Origin: Gnetum montanum
Taxonomy: Eukaryota > Streptophyta > Gnetopsida > Gnetales > Gnetaceae
DNA: 64,000 nucleotides
Direction of reading: 5' to 3'
NCBI GenBank assembly: GCA_015680685.1
Contig: MNCI01016273.1
Location: 1,122,928 to 1,186,927 of the forward strand
The notes under the pieces were generated by a model that did no database searches, had not been told where the DNA came from, and saw nothing but the letters and a program-made list of their open reading frames with translations. Shown here piece after piece: positions 1-11,509 of the stretch; within the stretch, counting starts at the first letter, position 1; the number at the start of each line of letters is the position of its first letter. Made by a program: the position numbers and the translations under genes.

Positions 1-1353
1 GTTACAATATCATGGAATATTTAAAACACAATTCCTAAAATATATGGGGATATAAGCTATAGTTACAAACTTACTTCATACATATATATCCAAATATATG
101 TAATGTGATTTTAATGTAAACACTTCAATGTAATGTGACCTTGAACAAGATAACCAATATTGCAAATTTAAATGGTAGTAAATAATATATCTCACAACTT
201 GGATGAATTATAGGAGGTCTCTAAGACTTCATACGATGAGCACCTCATATTGTGAATATATATTAGTTAATTTTGAGAATGATTTTCGGCAAAGTGGTGA
301 AATGATTATCTTCTTTTCCTTGTAAATTGCGTGTTGGAGGTTTCTTCACCGTTTCAGGGCAACAGTTTTTCGTTTATTTCTGCCCAGAACCTGCAAGGAA
401 TGACACATGTTTGTGTAAAATTCAGAATGTAGCACAGCAAACCACGGATTGAAACTGCCTTCATGCAAGAAATCTCTATAACCGCAATCTGATCGTCGCG
501 CGCTGGAGGAGAAAGGGTTTTTCTTTTCTTTGTGTTAAGAACAACGCGCCCCAAACTCAGGGTTTCAATTTCTGTTTTGCCCCCAAAATTTAGGGCTTCC
601 TGCATTTTTTTTTTCTCCCAAGGTCTTCTCTTCTAGCTTGTGCCGTTGCCGTTGGTCACGCGCAGAAGTACGCCCGCGCCCCTACAAACCAGTGACACGC
701 GTTTCTGACGTGCGCGGCAATGCGCGGCCACCTGCAACATCAGCAGCTCCCAATTCGGTGGCTTCAACTTTGGCCAAAACAACAATAGTGAGATGGAAAC
801 TGCGATGGCCACGGTGATGGCGGACATAATGGAGGCGTTGGAATGCACATCCGGTGGCAACTAAACTGCGTATAATTTTGACCTCACAGGTGCCGCTGCA
901 ACAGAAAATTTAGAAACAGAGCCTCAACCTAAGTCTGATCCTGTACCAATGTCTGCGTTTTTCTATTTCCAGTAGCGTTAATCAACGGTTCTTGAATTAT
1001 TTGTAAATTCGGATTTTTGTGAATGCATAAACCTTTACACCCTTTAACAATTACAAATGCAAAACCAGTTGAACTCTTTGACCGCTTTATTTTGTTATTT
1101 TGTCCATATTGCTTTCTTGTAGTAAATAATCCTTCTCTTCTTCTCTTTATTCCAACCTTCACTTGACACTCTGTTTTACTTTTCAAGAAGGCTTTTATCA
1201 TCAAGATTATTTACCAGGCTTTCTTCTCCAAGAATACCCATTACTCACAAGACTGGACTGCAAATTTTCAACCAGGGATTTTGCTCATGTTTTAAAAAAA
1301 TCATTTCAACAAAATATTCTAACTGCTCCATGTAATGGCCAAATGTGCCAACA
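1..1353 (-). repeat. Partial family C LTR, start at 1353, runs off the window
   Basis: On the minus strand the sequence from 1353 downward begins TGTTGGCACATTTGGCCATT. This almost matches the starts of the two complete solo LTRs at 11504 (minus) and 60084 (plus), which begin TGTTGGCACATTTTGGCCAT. The other end lies left of the window, so no site duplication can be tested. I see no similarity between the body and the other two copies beyond about 30 bases. The body includes a GC-rich stretch (about 480-870) unlike the AT-rich surroundings. The edge call rests on one short shared end. Confidence 0.5.
709..975 (+). pseudogene. Unidentified gene-like fragment inside the partial family C LTR
   Basis: A plus-strand frame is open from 709, after a TGA, to a TAA at 862-864, and continues in the same frame to a TAG at 973. 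It reads C-N-I-S-S-S-Q-F-G-G-F-N-F-G-Q-N-N-N, then M-E-T-A-M-A-T-V-M-A-D-I-M-E-A-L-E, and after the TAA an acidic, proline-bearing stretch (T-E-P-Q-P-K-S-D-P-V-P). The composition looks like the low-complexity tail of a plant protein, and local GC is higher than anywhere nearby. I do not recognise the family. It runs opposite to the LTR around it. It may be a captured host-gene piece, or chance. Confidence 0.3.
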
Positions 1354-2180
1354 GTAAGGAACTTATTTTAAGGGTTTTCTCCTTATCATTGTGTGTCATG
1401 ACAAGAACCTCAACCAAAGAGTCTTTGGTTATGTCACTTGCCTCTAAGTCAAGGGTTTTGGCTAGGCTTTTAGGCCACTCTAGAGGTTTTTCTATTAAAG
1501 CTATGTGGTTGACAAGGCTCTTAGGCTTAAGATCTAGGAAATTAGGGTTAATATACTATTTTACATCATCATGAGGCCCATTTAGGCTTAAAGTTAAACT
1601 AATCAACTCGCAAGTACTCATACTTTGATCCTACATGTTAACCAAAAGCATATTAAGTAGTGACTAGGTAAAAATGAATAAAAAATGCTAAAAAGCTATA
1701 AAAATCATGCAAATACATGTTATTCTAGTGTAAAAAAGGTAATCCAAGGCTATAAAGTAAGTAAATAAAGTGCAATAAGGGCCAAATAAAGGTGAAGTAA
1801 AGGGGAAATACTAGAAATAAGGCTACAAATGGCTATCAAGGATCATGATTTTGCTAGTTTTGGGCCCAAATAGGACATGATGCTAGTTTATGGCCATCAT
1901 GAGCCATGGTCACATGGTGCCAAATAGTGGTAAAGGAAGATCAAACCCCTCTATTTGACATCAATCAAAGTCTAAATAAAGATAAATAGAATAGATAAAG
2001 AAAGTACAAGACCATGTAAAAGCTACAAGAATGTTATAATGGTCAAGAATGCAACATAAGGTTAGAAAGAAAGTAGAAACATAAGGTAAAGCATGCTATC
2101 CATGGTTAATTATAGGTTAAAAAAGGATGGGTTTTGATAGTTCTAGACCTTAGCAGGCCATGGTTTAGGCTTGCAGGGCT
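1354..2180. other. AT-rich non-coding flank, no gene seen
   Basis: The short ORFs here show no family resemblance. Words such as AAGGCTATAAA, GATGCTAGTTTA and AAATAAAG recur and also occur at 25860-26340, so the two stretches look like the two flanks of one old repeat unit around pseudogene E. No LTR edge could be placed. Confidence 0.4.
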
Positions 2181-2199
2181 ATTAGATGGATTTGTACAT

Positions 2200-3015
2200 C
2201 ATTCAAAGCTATTTTTGTGCTATTTGGGCCTAAAAATAAGAGTTTTACAACTTCTAAACTTAGCCTCCCTTGTTTGCACGTTGAGCCCCCTTCAAAGGGT
2301 ATGTTAGCATGAAGGGTTTCAAGAGGCTAAGTTTTGATGAATAGTTTTGTGCATGCATGTGCATTCCTAGGGTTGTTAGAGTTGTTGGACATCACCTAAG
2401 GCCAAAACATGTCAATTTTGATGTCATTTAAAGCATTTCCAGGAACACCCCCTTGTTTCCACACTAAGCCCCCCCCNGAATTTTGACTAGCCTTGGACAT
2501 GCATGTGCAATTTTGGGGTTGTTAGGGCTACTAGGCATCACCCAAGATCAAAATTTATCAGTTTCAAGATAAGTTTTAGGTTTTTCAAGGTTACCCCTTT
2601 CTTTCCACACTAAGCCATCCTCCAAGGGGTGTATTAGTAGGGAAGACTCCAAGGGGCTAATTTTTGACAAATTTTGATTAGTTTTGGGCATGCATGTACA
2701 TTCACTAGGTCTTCAAAGTTGCTAGACATTTCCCAAGATCAAAATTTGTTAGTTTTAAGGTCATTTAATGCATTTTTAGGGTTATCCCCTTATTTCCATG
2801 CTAAGCACACCTCCCCCTTTCAAGGGAATGTGTCAATGTGGAAGACTCCAAGGGGCTGATTTTTGACAAATTTTGACCAGTCTTGGGCATGCATGTGCAT
2901 TCCCAAGGTTGTTAGGGCTATTGGGCATCACACAACATTAAAATTTATCAATTTTAAGGTTTTTAAGTTAATCTTTAGAGTTAACCCCCTTGTTTCCATG
3001 CTAAGAGCTCACTAC
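2200..3015 (+). repeat. Degenerate tandem repeat, unit about 150-200 bp
   Basis: The word CATGCATGT recurs at 2352, 2498, 2689 and 2888. Each copy is followed by a similar series: a GTTGTTAGGG-like word, GGGCATCAC, CAAGATCAAAATTTATCA, a TTTTAAGG stretch, CCCCCTTGTTTCCA and CTAAGCC. Spacing is about 146, 191 and 199 bases, so there are four diverged units, the first shorter. An unknown base sits at 2477. Similar CCCCTTTCCATGCTAGG words recur near 31570-31690. Confidence 0.65.
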
Positions 3016-3030
3016 CCCCCACCCCTCTAG

Positions 3031-5709
3031 GGGGGTATGTTAAGGGGTAAAAACCAAGGGAATGAGAACCAAAGGGGATTATTGACTACCAAAGGTCATG
3101 GAGGGGTAGCAAGGATTTCAATGCAAGAACCATGGATACTAGAGGTTGGGAAATAGGATTTTTATGTTATACCCCCTTAAATCCCCGTGTTTGGCTCCAT
3201 AGAAAATGGCATGGAGGAAGGATTCACCAACATGGGATATGGTACAAGGTTGCAAGTTGGCTTCTTTGAATGCAAGAGATAGGCTATTGGAGGTTTTACA
3301 AGAGTATGAAGGTCAATCATGATAACTATGTGGTCAATTTATATATCTAGGTTGCTAATTTATGAAATTTTGTACCACTTCCCATCCATCCATGCTAGGG
3401 TCAAGGTGCTTAGCATATGTGAGGTCTCCCCCTAGTGTGAAACCACCAAATAGAAAGGTTTTCATTACTTTTGACTATGTTTTCCAAGGTTTATGGGTGG
3501 TCAAGAGTGATTGGATAGGATCTTGGTTATGTGGGTCCCTTCTGGGGGTTCAAATATGGGTGTGATTTGCAATGGGGGTATGGCTTTATGTGTTAAAGGG
3601 ATCAAAACCCCAATGTAGACATGATTACTAGCCTAAAACATAGCATGTGTGAGGGCACAGGGTGGCACCATTGGTTTTACAAATTTTGAAAATAAAAAAT
3701 TAAGAGAAACAAAGGTAGTTGTTATTTCCCCCCTTTGACTCCTAATGTAGAGGATACCTTCCCCACCTTAGACTTCAGTGATGTAGATTTTCCATACATA
3801 GAATTAGAAAGTAGGGGTTTGGGTTGGAAATGTTATGTTTTATGGATTTTTAGTGTCGAAACCTATGCAAACTCATCAGAAACCATCATTCTATTAATCA
3901 ATGTAGTTGAGGAGAGCCTTGGAATCAATTTTTGTAGCTGATCTTGTGGAATCCCAACATTGAATCTTCTCCTCTCCCTTTTGGCCAATGTTAAGGCTCT
4001 ACTCCCTTCAGACTTCAAGCCTCCTCCTAACATTAAGCACCAACAGGAAGAAAAATAGAAAAAATTCATAAATTCAAGCATCAAATGAGGCTTCCAAAAG
4101 GATTTAGACTTTTCCTAAGGTTGTTTGCATCCAAGGGACCAGCTTAACAGTTCCAAGGTAGGCAATTCTTTGCCTTCTTCATGGTATTCTAATATTTTTT
4201 TGTGCTTTTCTTAGTAGAAACAAGTCATTTTTCTTAAATCTAGTCAAAAGGATTTGATAAAATGGAATTATAAAAAAATCCCACATCATTTTTTGGCTAT
4301 TTTCACATGGATCTAAGGTTATTTTGCTATTTTCACCTTGGTAAATAAAATTTTTTAAATTAGGTTTGCTTTTTCAAATGGTTTTTCTAACAATCTCATG
4401 TTATGGCCATTTTATTTAGATCTAGGGCTAAGGATTCTCTAAAATTAAAATTATAATGTTATCCTACCCCTTTATCTTGATCTGTTTTGTAATGGGTTGA
4501 TCTTGGTTTGGCTATTTTGGTTATAATTTATGGCTATATAATGTCAAATTTGTGTTTTTGATGCTTTTTTGTTCAAAAAAGCAAGTTATGTTGTGTGTTT
4601 TTTATTAGAAAAGTAGCTTATATTTTGAAAAATTTAATGTTTTGGGTTTTTTATGTTATATTTAATCTTTAAAATGGCTATGTTCTTGTTTAATTTGGAG
4701 TTGTATTGGTCATGTTATGGCTATTTTGGTTTGGTTGTGTAATTAGGAGTTTGTGCCATTTTTCAGATTTTCATCAATATTAATAAATTTTTCCTAAAAA
4801 CACTTCTAGGGTTTTGAATTCTTATTGAGCACGAGTCTATAGAGATCGATTCAAGCTTTCAAATGGTGGTGGAACAACTCTGTTTGGAGCTTGAATGAAT
4901 TTTTATTGAATTTTTTCCTAACCTTGCACAAATGGGTGTTGATGGTGATGGCTATAGTTTTGTTATTTTTGGCTATGTTTTATGTAAGAATGGTTACATG
5001 TATTTGGTTGTAATAGTTATGCCTATAAAGTTCATGATTTCAAGGTTCCTTTCATGGTGGAATCACTAAAATTAAAGCTAAGATGAAGTTTTTACAAATT
5101 TTACGATGAGGTTATGTTAATTGGTCTAAATTTGGCTATAACACTTTACCCCTTTAAGGATAGGTGTTGTTGTCATAGTTGGAATTGTCAACCTTTATAC
5201 TCTTGGGGATTTTCTTTTTATAAATCATGTTATAAATTATGTTTTTATGTGTTTTTTAAGAAAAAATATTTTGACTATTTTTAGTAATTTTCTATTTATG
5301 TCTATTATGGCTAGTTTTTCTATGTTTCAATGCTTTTTTCTAAATGCATGTTTTGAGCTAAGGTATAATTTTGGTTGTGATGCTTTTGTTGTGATAGTTT
5401 TGTCTATAAAGTCTAGGAGAGCTTGTAATAATATGTTTATCTTTTTGTGAATTTTCTTAAGAAAATTTGAACCATCATCCTAGAGCTTTTTATGGGGGCT
5501 AATTTCACCCTCAACTAGGATGTGCAAAATTTGTTAAGAAATTCTAAGTGTAAAAATGTTGTACTAATGTTTTGTTTTTTTTAATACTCCTATAGGATCT
5601 TGTTCAAGTTAGTGCTCATTGTGGTTGAGCTATTTGGCATTGTTTACTACCTCAATCAACCTATGGACCACACCCCTCTTCTTGACTTAGCCTTGAAGAA
5701 GATGTTAAC
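3031..5709 (+). other. T-rich non-coding leader region upstream of pseudogene E
   Basis: I see no coding sequence. The plus strand becomes strongly T-rich from about 4200 to 5600, with many TGGCTAT words (for example near 4307, 4510, 4675, 4718, 4970 and 5135). The same word recurs in the region after pseudogene E (25630-25790). A tract reading CCTATAG near 5590 could be a splice acceptor before the first exon. This is probably leader and intron sequence of the E unit. Confidence 0.35.
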
Positions 5710-5863
5710 ATGGTTCCACCTAGGGGCAAGAGATTTCCTGACCTACCTTCTTTAGCACTTTAGTGTGATAATGTGGGTACACTTGTCTAAGGAGGTGGCC
5801 ACAATCATTGTGAATATTTTGCTACTTGGGTCTATATGTTTGATTGCTCGGTTTATAACTAAT
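5710..5863 (+). pseudogene. 5' exon piece of multi-exon pseudogene E, cut by element B
   Basis: An ATG at 5710 opens a frame beginning M-V-P-P-R-G-K-R-F-P-D-L-P-S-L. It continues with two in-frame stops (TAG and TAA, each one C-to-T change from a glutamine codon) to 5863, where element B starts. The frame resumes at 22079 beyond B, after removing B and one copy of its CTAAT duplication, and stays readable to a splice donor at 22245. B therefore inserted in an exon. The rest of the gene is at 22079-25500, where the likely product is discussed. Confidence 0.45.
5859..5863. repeat. Target-site duplication CTAAT of element B, left copy
   Basis: CTAAT directly precedes the LTR edge TGATGAGTGG and is repeated at 22074-22078 directly after the other LTR. 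A matched 5 bp duplication is the normal mark of LTR-retrotransposon integration and fixes both edges of B. Confidence 0.85.
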
Positions 5864-6758
5864 TGATGAGTGGTGAGGTTCCCCTATGCCCAACCATACA
5901 AATCACAGGCATTCACATGTGACTCGGTCGAATTCCGCAGACTGCAAGCACTTGCATACACTGAAATCTAGCAAGCAAAACCTTAGTTAGAATTATCATT
6001 GTCTTCCCAGCCTCACTTGTGATATTCTAAAGTGATGGTTAAGTGAGATTGAGGCAATTGATTTTTATTGGTTTTCTTTTTATCTTTTAAGGTCTAATTC
6101 CTTAATTGTAGGGGATGGAAAGTTGTGTAATTTATAATTGTTCTACTATACTACTTAACTCTCCCTAGTATAAGCAACTGATCCCATCTTCCATGCACAT
6201 CCTGAGCATGCCCTAACTACTACTAGGTTACCAGACATTAAGCATCACTGGGTTACCAACTATTTGATATATGTTTGAGATGGCTGTGCCTATGGTTCTC
6301 ATAAAATATGAAAGGAAAATAATAGTGAAGTGATAACAATAAAAGCTTATGAAATTATTAAATCATTAAAATAATAAACTATTAAAATGCTTAAGTGATT
6401 AAATCCAAATGCTACAAGGAATGCTCAAAAAGGTCATCTTTATTGCTAGTCATGCCAATGGGCTTAGGTACATTAGCACTTAAATAAAGAGCTGTACACC
6501 TTTCTCACACCTACTGCGGGCACTTAGAAAACATTCTAACTCTTACGAGAAAAAACTACAAGAGTTTTTCTACAACTAGTCCAAAAGATGTCATAAATGC
6601 TATGTTTGCATGCATATTTATAGCGAGAGATAAACTCTGCATTAACAAGGTCATGTTAATGCATGGATAGATATGTTGATTGGGTCACATCTATATGGTT
6701 GTGTCAACAGGGCTTCGTTAACATGGCATAGTCGACGTATCAACTAAACAATTCATCA
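5864..6758 (-). repeat. 3' LTR of element B
   Basis: On the minus strand it runs from TGATGAATTGTTTAG at 6758 to ACTCATCA at 5864. It aligns over its full length with the copy at 21179-22073; the differences are largely transitions, so the insertion is old. A purine tract abuts its inner edge, which identifies it as the 3' copy. Confidence 0.87.
6614..6621 (-). promoter_or_regulatory. TATA box in the 3' LTR of element B
   Basis: The minus strand reads TCGCTATAAATATGC, with TATAAATA at 6621-6614, about 140 bases into the LTR. The other LTR has the same box at 21930-21937. Upstream in U3 are several ATGTTAAC- and GATGTG-like words. Confidence 0.6.
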
Positions 6759-6767
6759 TACCCCCAC
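6759..6767 (-). other. Polypurine tract of element B
   Basis: Minus-strand GTGGGGGTA lies immediately before the 3' LTR start. The related element D has CATGGGGGTA at the same place, and both are preceded by a similar AAGGATGAGTTT / GAGGACGAGTTT stretch. This is the plus-strand priming site for reverse transcription. Confidence 0.7.
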
Positions 6768-6899
6768 GACTATGTGGAAACTCATCCTTGAATTTGTTAC
6801 AATTTGAAAGGTATGAAGTTATTATAGCACACATGATGAAACACATCTACATAAACACTAACTCTATTGACATACTAACTGCTCAGGTGTACAGAAAAA

Positions 6900-8564
6900 A
6901 TAAATTACAAAATTGTGATGCTCAAAAATAAAATTGAACATCCTGATAGCAATGGATTCTTCACTCTACCAAAAAATGCTAAAGTTGTTGGAGAAGGTCA
7001 CATTGTCCTTGGTGCTAGTGGTTCTAATGGGCCTTCACCAGCTTCTGGTTCATGTGGCAGTTGTGGCATTGATGATAGTTTCCCTACAGTAGCTACAACT
7101 TCCAAAGGTAATCAAAAAGCCTCCAACAATGCCCTCATTTTATCTTCTTTACTTTTGGGATCATTTACTATCTAGGTAGCTTCACCAATGTGTGTAGAAT
7201 AGGAACATCCCAAGGACATGGAAGTGTAGGAAAGAGTTCCTTTGAATTGACAAACCAAGCAATGAATTGTTTTTGTTTAATATTGAATACTTGGATCAAT
7301 GTCTATAGCTACTGATAGTCATTTATTCATTGGGCCAAGTCCTCTAGAACCACACATTGTCCTTAAAAATGGTTGTGGAGAACTTTGAGTTTTGCATTTG
7401 CTATTTCCAACTTTTTTTTATCTCTTTATGTGTTTGGAACTCACCCTCATATAAAGAATATGAGGTGGCCATTGATTTTCTAGGTTAGACTGTTGCCTTC
7501 CAACTATTAGCATAACCAAGTTTTCATAACAGATATTGGCTAACTCGATGTATTCTGTCATTTCTTCAATTTGCAGGTTTTTGAGATAGATCTTAGCCTG
7601 GTTGTAGGCGTTCAAGCCATTGAAGATGGGCTGCCACACCTCACCTCCTTCCTGAAGCTGTTGGAGTGCTTGGTTCATTTTAGCCTTTGTGAATTGAATC
7701 TCTTTTTCATTTACTACTTTTTGTAATCCCACCTAGTCCCTATATTGATTTTTAACTTATTCAAACATAAGGACCTCATTTTTCCAATCTGTGATTTCAA
7801 TTGCTAATTTTTTTTGCAAGGCTTAAACTTCCTCCATAGATAAATTATGATTTTTAGCTACCAACCTACTCACATCAGTGTTTACCCTAGTTAGCTCCTC
7901 CTACTATTGATGGATGAAGTCTTTCATGTGTTGATTCTTAACACCAACATTGTGCAGGTGATGAACTTCTACGGTTAGCCTGACATTCTCTTGGCAAACC
8001 TCTACCAAGTCCTTGTTTAGATGGTAAGCATGGGCATCTGTTAAGGACTTGTCAAAGATTGCTAACTTTCACTCACCCTCAACTGTCTAAATTTTGGTTT
8101 GAAGTTGTTGAAAAGCTTCATCCCTAGTGAGTTCATGGCTGAGAAGAGGTAGATCAACAAGTTGGGAGCTTAATTGGGCAATTTCCACTGCCAAGCATTA
8201 ATGATACACTTATGTCACTTCAAGTTGCCCCTCCAAAATGAGGCACTTTCCCTTTGCTAAGAGGAGCTTCAACTAGGTCATAGTAATGTTTTCTGGAAGA
8301 TCAAAGACATCTAAAAGCAGTTCCCTAGTTCCCACTAGTCAGTCCAACAACTCTTCATGTTGGGCTGCATTGATTTTACTACATGAAGTTCCCATCAATA
8401 TCTGTACATCTCCAAGTCCATGTAAATTTGGTATAGGCATAGTACGTGAATTAAGGATCGTAGCAATTATGTCAACAACTGCTTCAGCCATAGCTTCTTA
8501 TCCCTGGTGTTGCATTACCAGGATAGTTGCACCCTCTCCATCCTCCAAGCACACTGAAAAAGTA
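6900..8564 (-). pseudogene. Distal half of the post-integrase ORF of element B (coiled-coil region)
   Basis: Once the solo LTR at 8570-11504 is removed, this continues the minus-strand ORF from 11510-12765. The frame is broken by many stops but stays readable in blocks: A-E-A-V-V-D-I-I-A-T-I-L-N-S near 8490, then long heptad-like stretches rich in L, E, K and Q (about 8130-7600), suggesting a coiled coil. A longer block, 7418-7732, contains Q-A-L-Q-Q-L-Q-E-G-G-E-V-W-Q. The position after integrase is where Athila-type elements carry an env-like ORF, but I see no signal peptide or membrane segment, so I would not call it env. Function unknown. Confidence 0.4.
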
Positions 8565-8569
8565 GTAGC
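8565..8569. repeat. Target-site duplication GTAGC of solo LTR C1, left copy
   Basis: GTAGC precedes TGTTGGTGACTG at 8570 and is repeated at 11505-11509 directly after the other edge CCAACA. The match fixes C1 as a complete insertion. Confidence 0.8.
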
Positions 8570-11504
8570 TGTTGGTGACTGTTTGGGACACGATCATCAA
8601 CGAGTGTCCTCAAATAGGATTTAGGTGCTTTCTAGTCTCTGGAAACACCAAGTCCTAGATACATCCAAATAAACTCAGTAGTTAATGTGAGTATGTGTGT
8701 GTGCTGTTGTGGTGTGCAGTTGTGAAAAATGAAATGATTACTTTGTGTGTAAACTACAAATGACTTATCTTAAAGAGATTCAGCCAAATTTGTCAAGTAC
8801 TGTGAGTTGTTGAGAGTTCCTATTTTGTTTAATTGCCTAGTCTACATGGTCCTTATAATACCTACTTTTAAGAAATAAAATTTTGCAAAAACATTTGAGC
8901 ACAACCCCGTGAATCTACTTCTAATTTTCCCCAAAGAAAGAAATAGTTCCACAAGAAAACTAGAAATAGAGCAAGATTCAATGGAAATAGGTAGAAAAGA
9001 AAGCAGATTTGTGTTAAGACTTCAAATATTTAAACAAGGTAAAATGATACGAGTAAACACTTCACAATAAAGCTATCCCAAATTCAATATCTATGAATTA
9101 TTCAAACTTCCAAGGCTCAAATAAGCAATTTCTTCAAGACAATCCTACTACGTTACCAAAAAATTGCTGCGTAAACTATCACGTATTAGACTCCATTTTG
9201 GCTAGATAATGGATGTCAATAATTACATTCAACAGAACCTTCAAAAGACTTGACAACTTCTGATTGAAATACCATGGAGATTCACTTTAAAGATAAAAAG
9301 AAGCTATTCTGGTCCCATCAAAATACCAAATATTTTCTGAACCCTCTTGACTATTGAATCGTTCAATGGCATGACTACAAGCATAGGCTCTCTTACAACG
9401 ATCTCAATAGTAGTTCTTATACGTTGCACAATAACCAAATTCACTACTAAAATGCTCTTAAGGCTTTCAAACACAAGCACTTCTATGGAAAAATTTTAAT
9501 AGAAATTTTCAATTATGCAACAAGAACAATAAGAGCAATCTAAAAATACCAAAATTACTTGCCAAGGATGATACTATCTAAACCACTAGCTAAACAATTT
9601 AAACAAAATAAAAATAAAACATAACTCACAAGACTATGACAAAGAGGCTGAAATCTTTTCTTTAGCAAGTCATCTTACAAGCAATCCTTCACAATGTGTG
9701 ACCCCAAGTGTGTGATGATATCCTTTGTTCTTACCCCTAAAGCCTTTTTATAGGGTTCATAAAGTAGTTACATTCCAAAATATCTTAGTTAACTTTTCTT
9801 ACAAGTAAGGAAGTTAATTACTTGCCCAACAAGTTAGGAAAGTTACAAAAATTTTGGGTGGTTGTAACCACCATAGAGATAAAAAAGCTATAGCTAACAA
9901 GTGTCACATTTAGTTGCCAATATCATGGGGATTACCATGGGAAGTTACAACTTCCATGGAAAGTTACAAAATAAAATCTATATTTGACAAGTTTTATGGG
10001 AATAACTATCCCATCAATATATACACACATTTTTTAAAAAAAATCAAAGCATTTGAATTTTTTTCCCATACATTTTGCACCTTTTTCCTTGGACTTCATT
10101 CAATCCGGAAAACATGGAATAGCCAAAACCAAGCCAGATCATGTCAATCGCTATCATCAGCAGCAACCACATCCATGTCCAAAAATCACAAAAAGAAGCA
10201 AGAAAAAGAGCTCAGGTATCTGGACATTGAGTTTGCAGAGCCAAACTAAGTGCAAGATCATATGAAACGTGTGGTAGGGATGAATGGGATGGCTGATGAA
10301 GAAGTGCCCCTGGACCTCATGAACCATATTTTGTAGCATACCAATAAAAATATATACATAACCATTAGGTTGGAACCCATGGATTTCTATGTGTTTTCCA
10401 CCGAACATAAGCATCCACTACTAATGATAATGAAACCAGTCCACCTACGCCTGAGCCTGGGTGTCCGATTCTTGGGTTAAATCCATTGGTGGCTATTATT
10501 TTTCGCTAACTTCTTGGAGTAATCATGAAAGAAAACATGATTCCCATAGCGAAGCCCCTGAACAAAATAGTTAACACCCATGAAGAAATGGAATCACTGC
10601 AACTGTCCATCTTCGTTTTGTTTCATTGTTCTCATGCTGGCATTTTTTTTAGTTGCCTCCATAGCTCCATGATGGAATGGGCTTTCATCATCCCTCCAAG
10701 CTCTGCATATGTTAGGGTGATTTTTTCACGGAATTCTGGCCAAACATAGGAGGCCCACACCATTGTTAAACCCCTGGTATAATGGAAACATCATCTTCCT
10801 CCATCTGCTTCATTGCATTTTTCTACCTCTTCCATCAGCGGTGCTAATGTGGATTCTAGAACATGTCAGAAATGTAAAAACTAGAAATTCTAGTCTAGCT
10901 TGATGCCCCATTTCTATAATAGTTTTTTAATATATTCTCCTGTAAGGAAGCTTGCAAATTACAATGGAAGACCAAAAGCTGGTGACTAGGTACAGAAAAA
11001 GGGTTTGAATGTACGATCTCCAGCTAACTCGAGCTTTGCTCAGAGAAAGAAATATGACCGCTGTCAAAGATACTCCACTTGTCATAATGAAATTTTTGAG
11101 AATATTATCGCTCTTTCAGAATAATAGATCATAAGGAATTGATGCGCAGGTTCCAAAAATGAAGTGAGAAAGTAGGGCTACAAACCCATGTAATATGTGC
11201 CTATGTCCCACTGACTTAATGAATTGGGATTCATCCGGTGATGACACATAGTTAACGATCATGAGAAATCCAGAAATTAGATGTCCCAAGTGTTGTAGGG
11301 TTTTGTTTTTCTAGCCGCAATGGTGCCCATGATTACCCAATTTGAATTAGTACTTAGAAATGGAGGAGTTCCATAGGTTCCTCAGTCACGTTCTTCTCCT
11401 TCAATTTTTATCACTGGTGCACAGGTCTTTTAGCTCATCATGCTTTACAATAATGCTCTAAATCATCTAATCCTATTCCATGAAATGGCCAAAATGTGCC
11501 AACA
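8570..11504 (-). mobile_element. Solo LTR C1 (family C), minus orientation, 2935 bp
   Basis: On the minus strand it begins TGTTGGCACATTTTGGCCAT at 11504 and ends in CCAACA at 8570. TG...CA ends plus a perfect GTAGC duplication indicate an LTR, and no interior is attached. The last 1.1-1.3 kb (8570 to about 9905) aligns with 62001-63079 in reverse, including the TATA box. The remaining 1.6 kb has no visible counterpart in C2 apart from the first 29 bases. The unmatched part includes a readable piece (10157-10414) with G-K-H-I-E-I-H-G-F-Q-P-N-G-Y-V that faintly recalls a PPR module. C1 interrupts the post-integrase ORF of B. Confidence 0.78.
9747..9754 (-). promoter_or_regulatory. TATA box of solo LTR C1
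   Basis: The minus strand reads AACCCTATAAAAAGGCTTTAGG around 9750, matching AACCCTATAAAAAGGCTTCAGG at 62078-62097 in C2. Keeping this exact box in two otherwise diverged copies supports it as the LTR promoter. U5 plus R would then be about 1.1 kb. Confidence 0.6.
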
Positions 11505-11509
11505 GTAGC

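Noticed and set aside
5864-6758. Considered as an independent solo LTR rather than part of B
   Set aside because: The outer flank CTAAT matches only the outer flank of the LTR at 22073, and its inner side has a purine tract, so it is the 3' LTR of the same insertion.
6900-8564. Calling the post-integrase ORF of B an envelope gene
   Set aside because: No signal peptide, membrane segment or cleavage motif could be seen; only its position matches.
8286-8624. 112-codon plus-strand ORF
   Set aside because: Crosses the solo LTR edge at 8570 and lies antisense to the post-integrase ORF of B.
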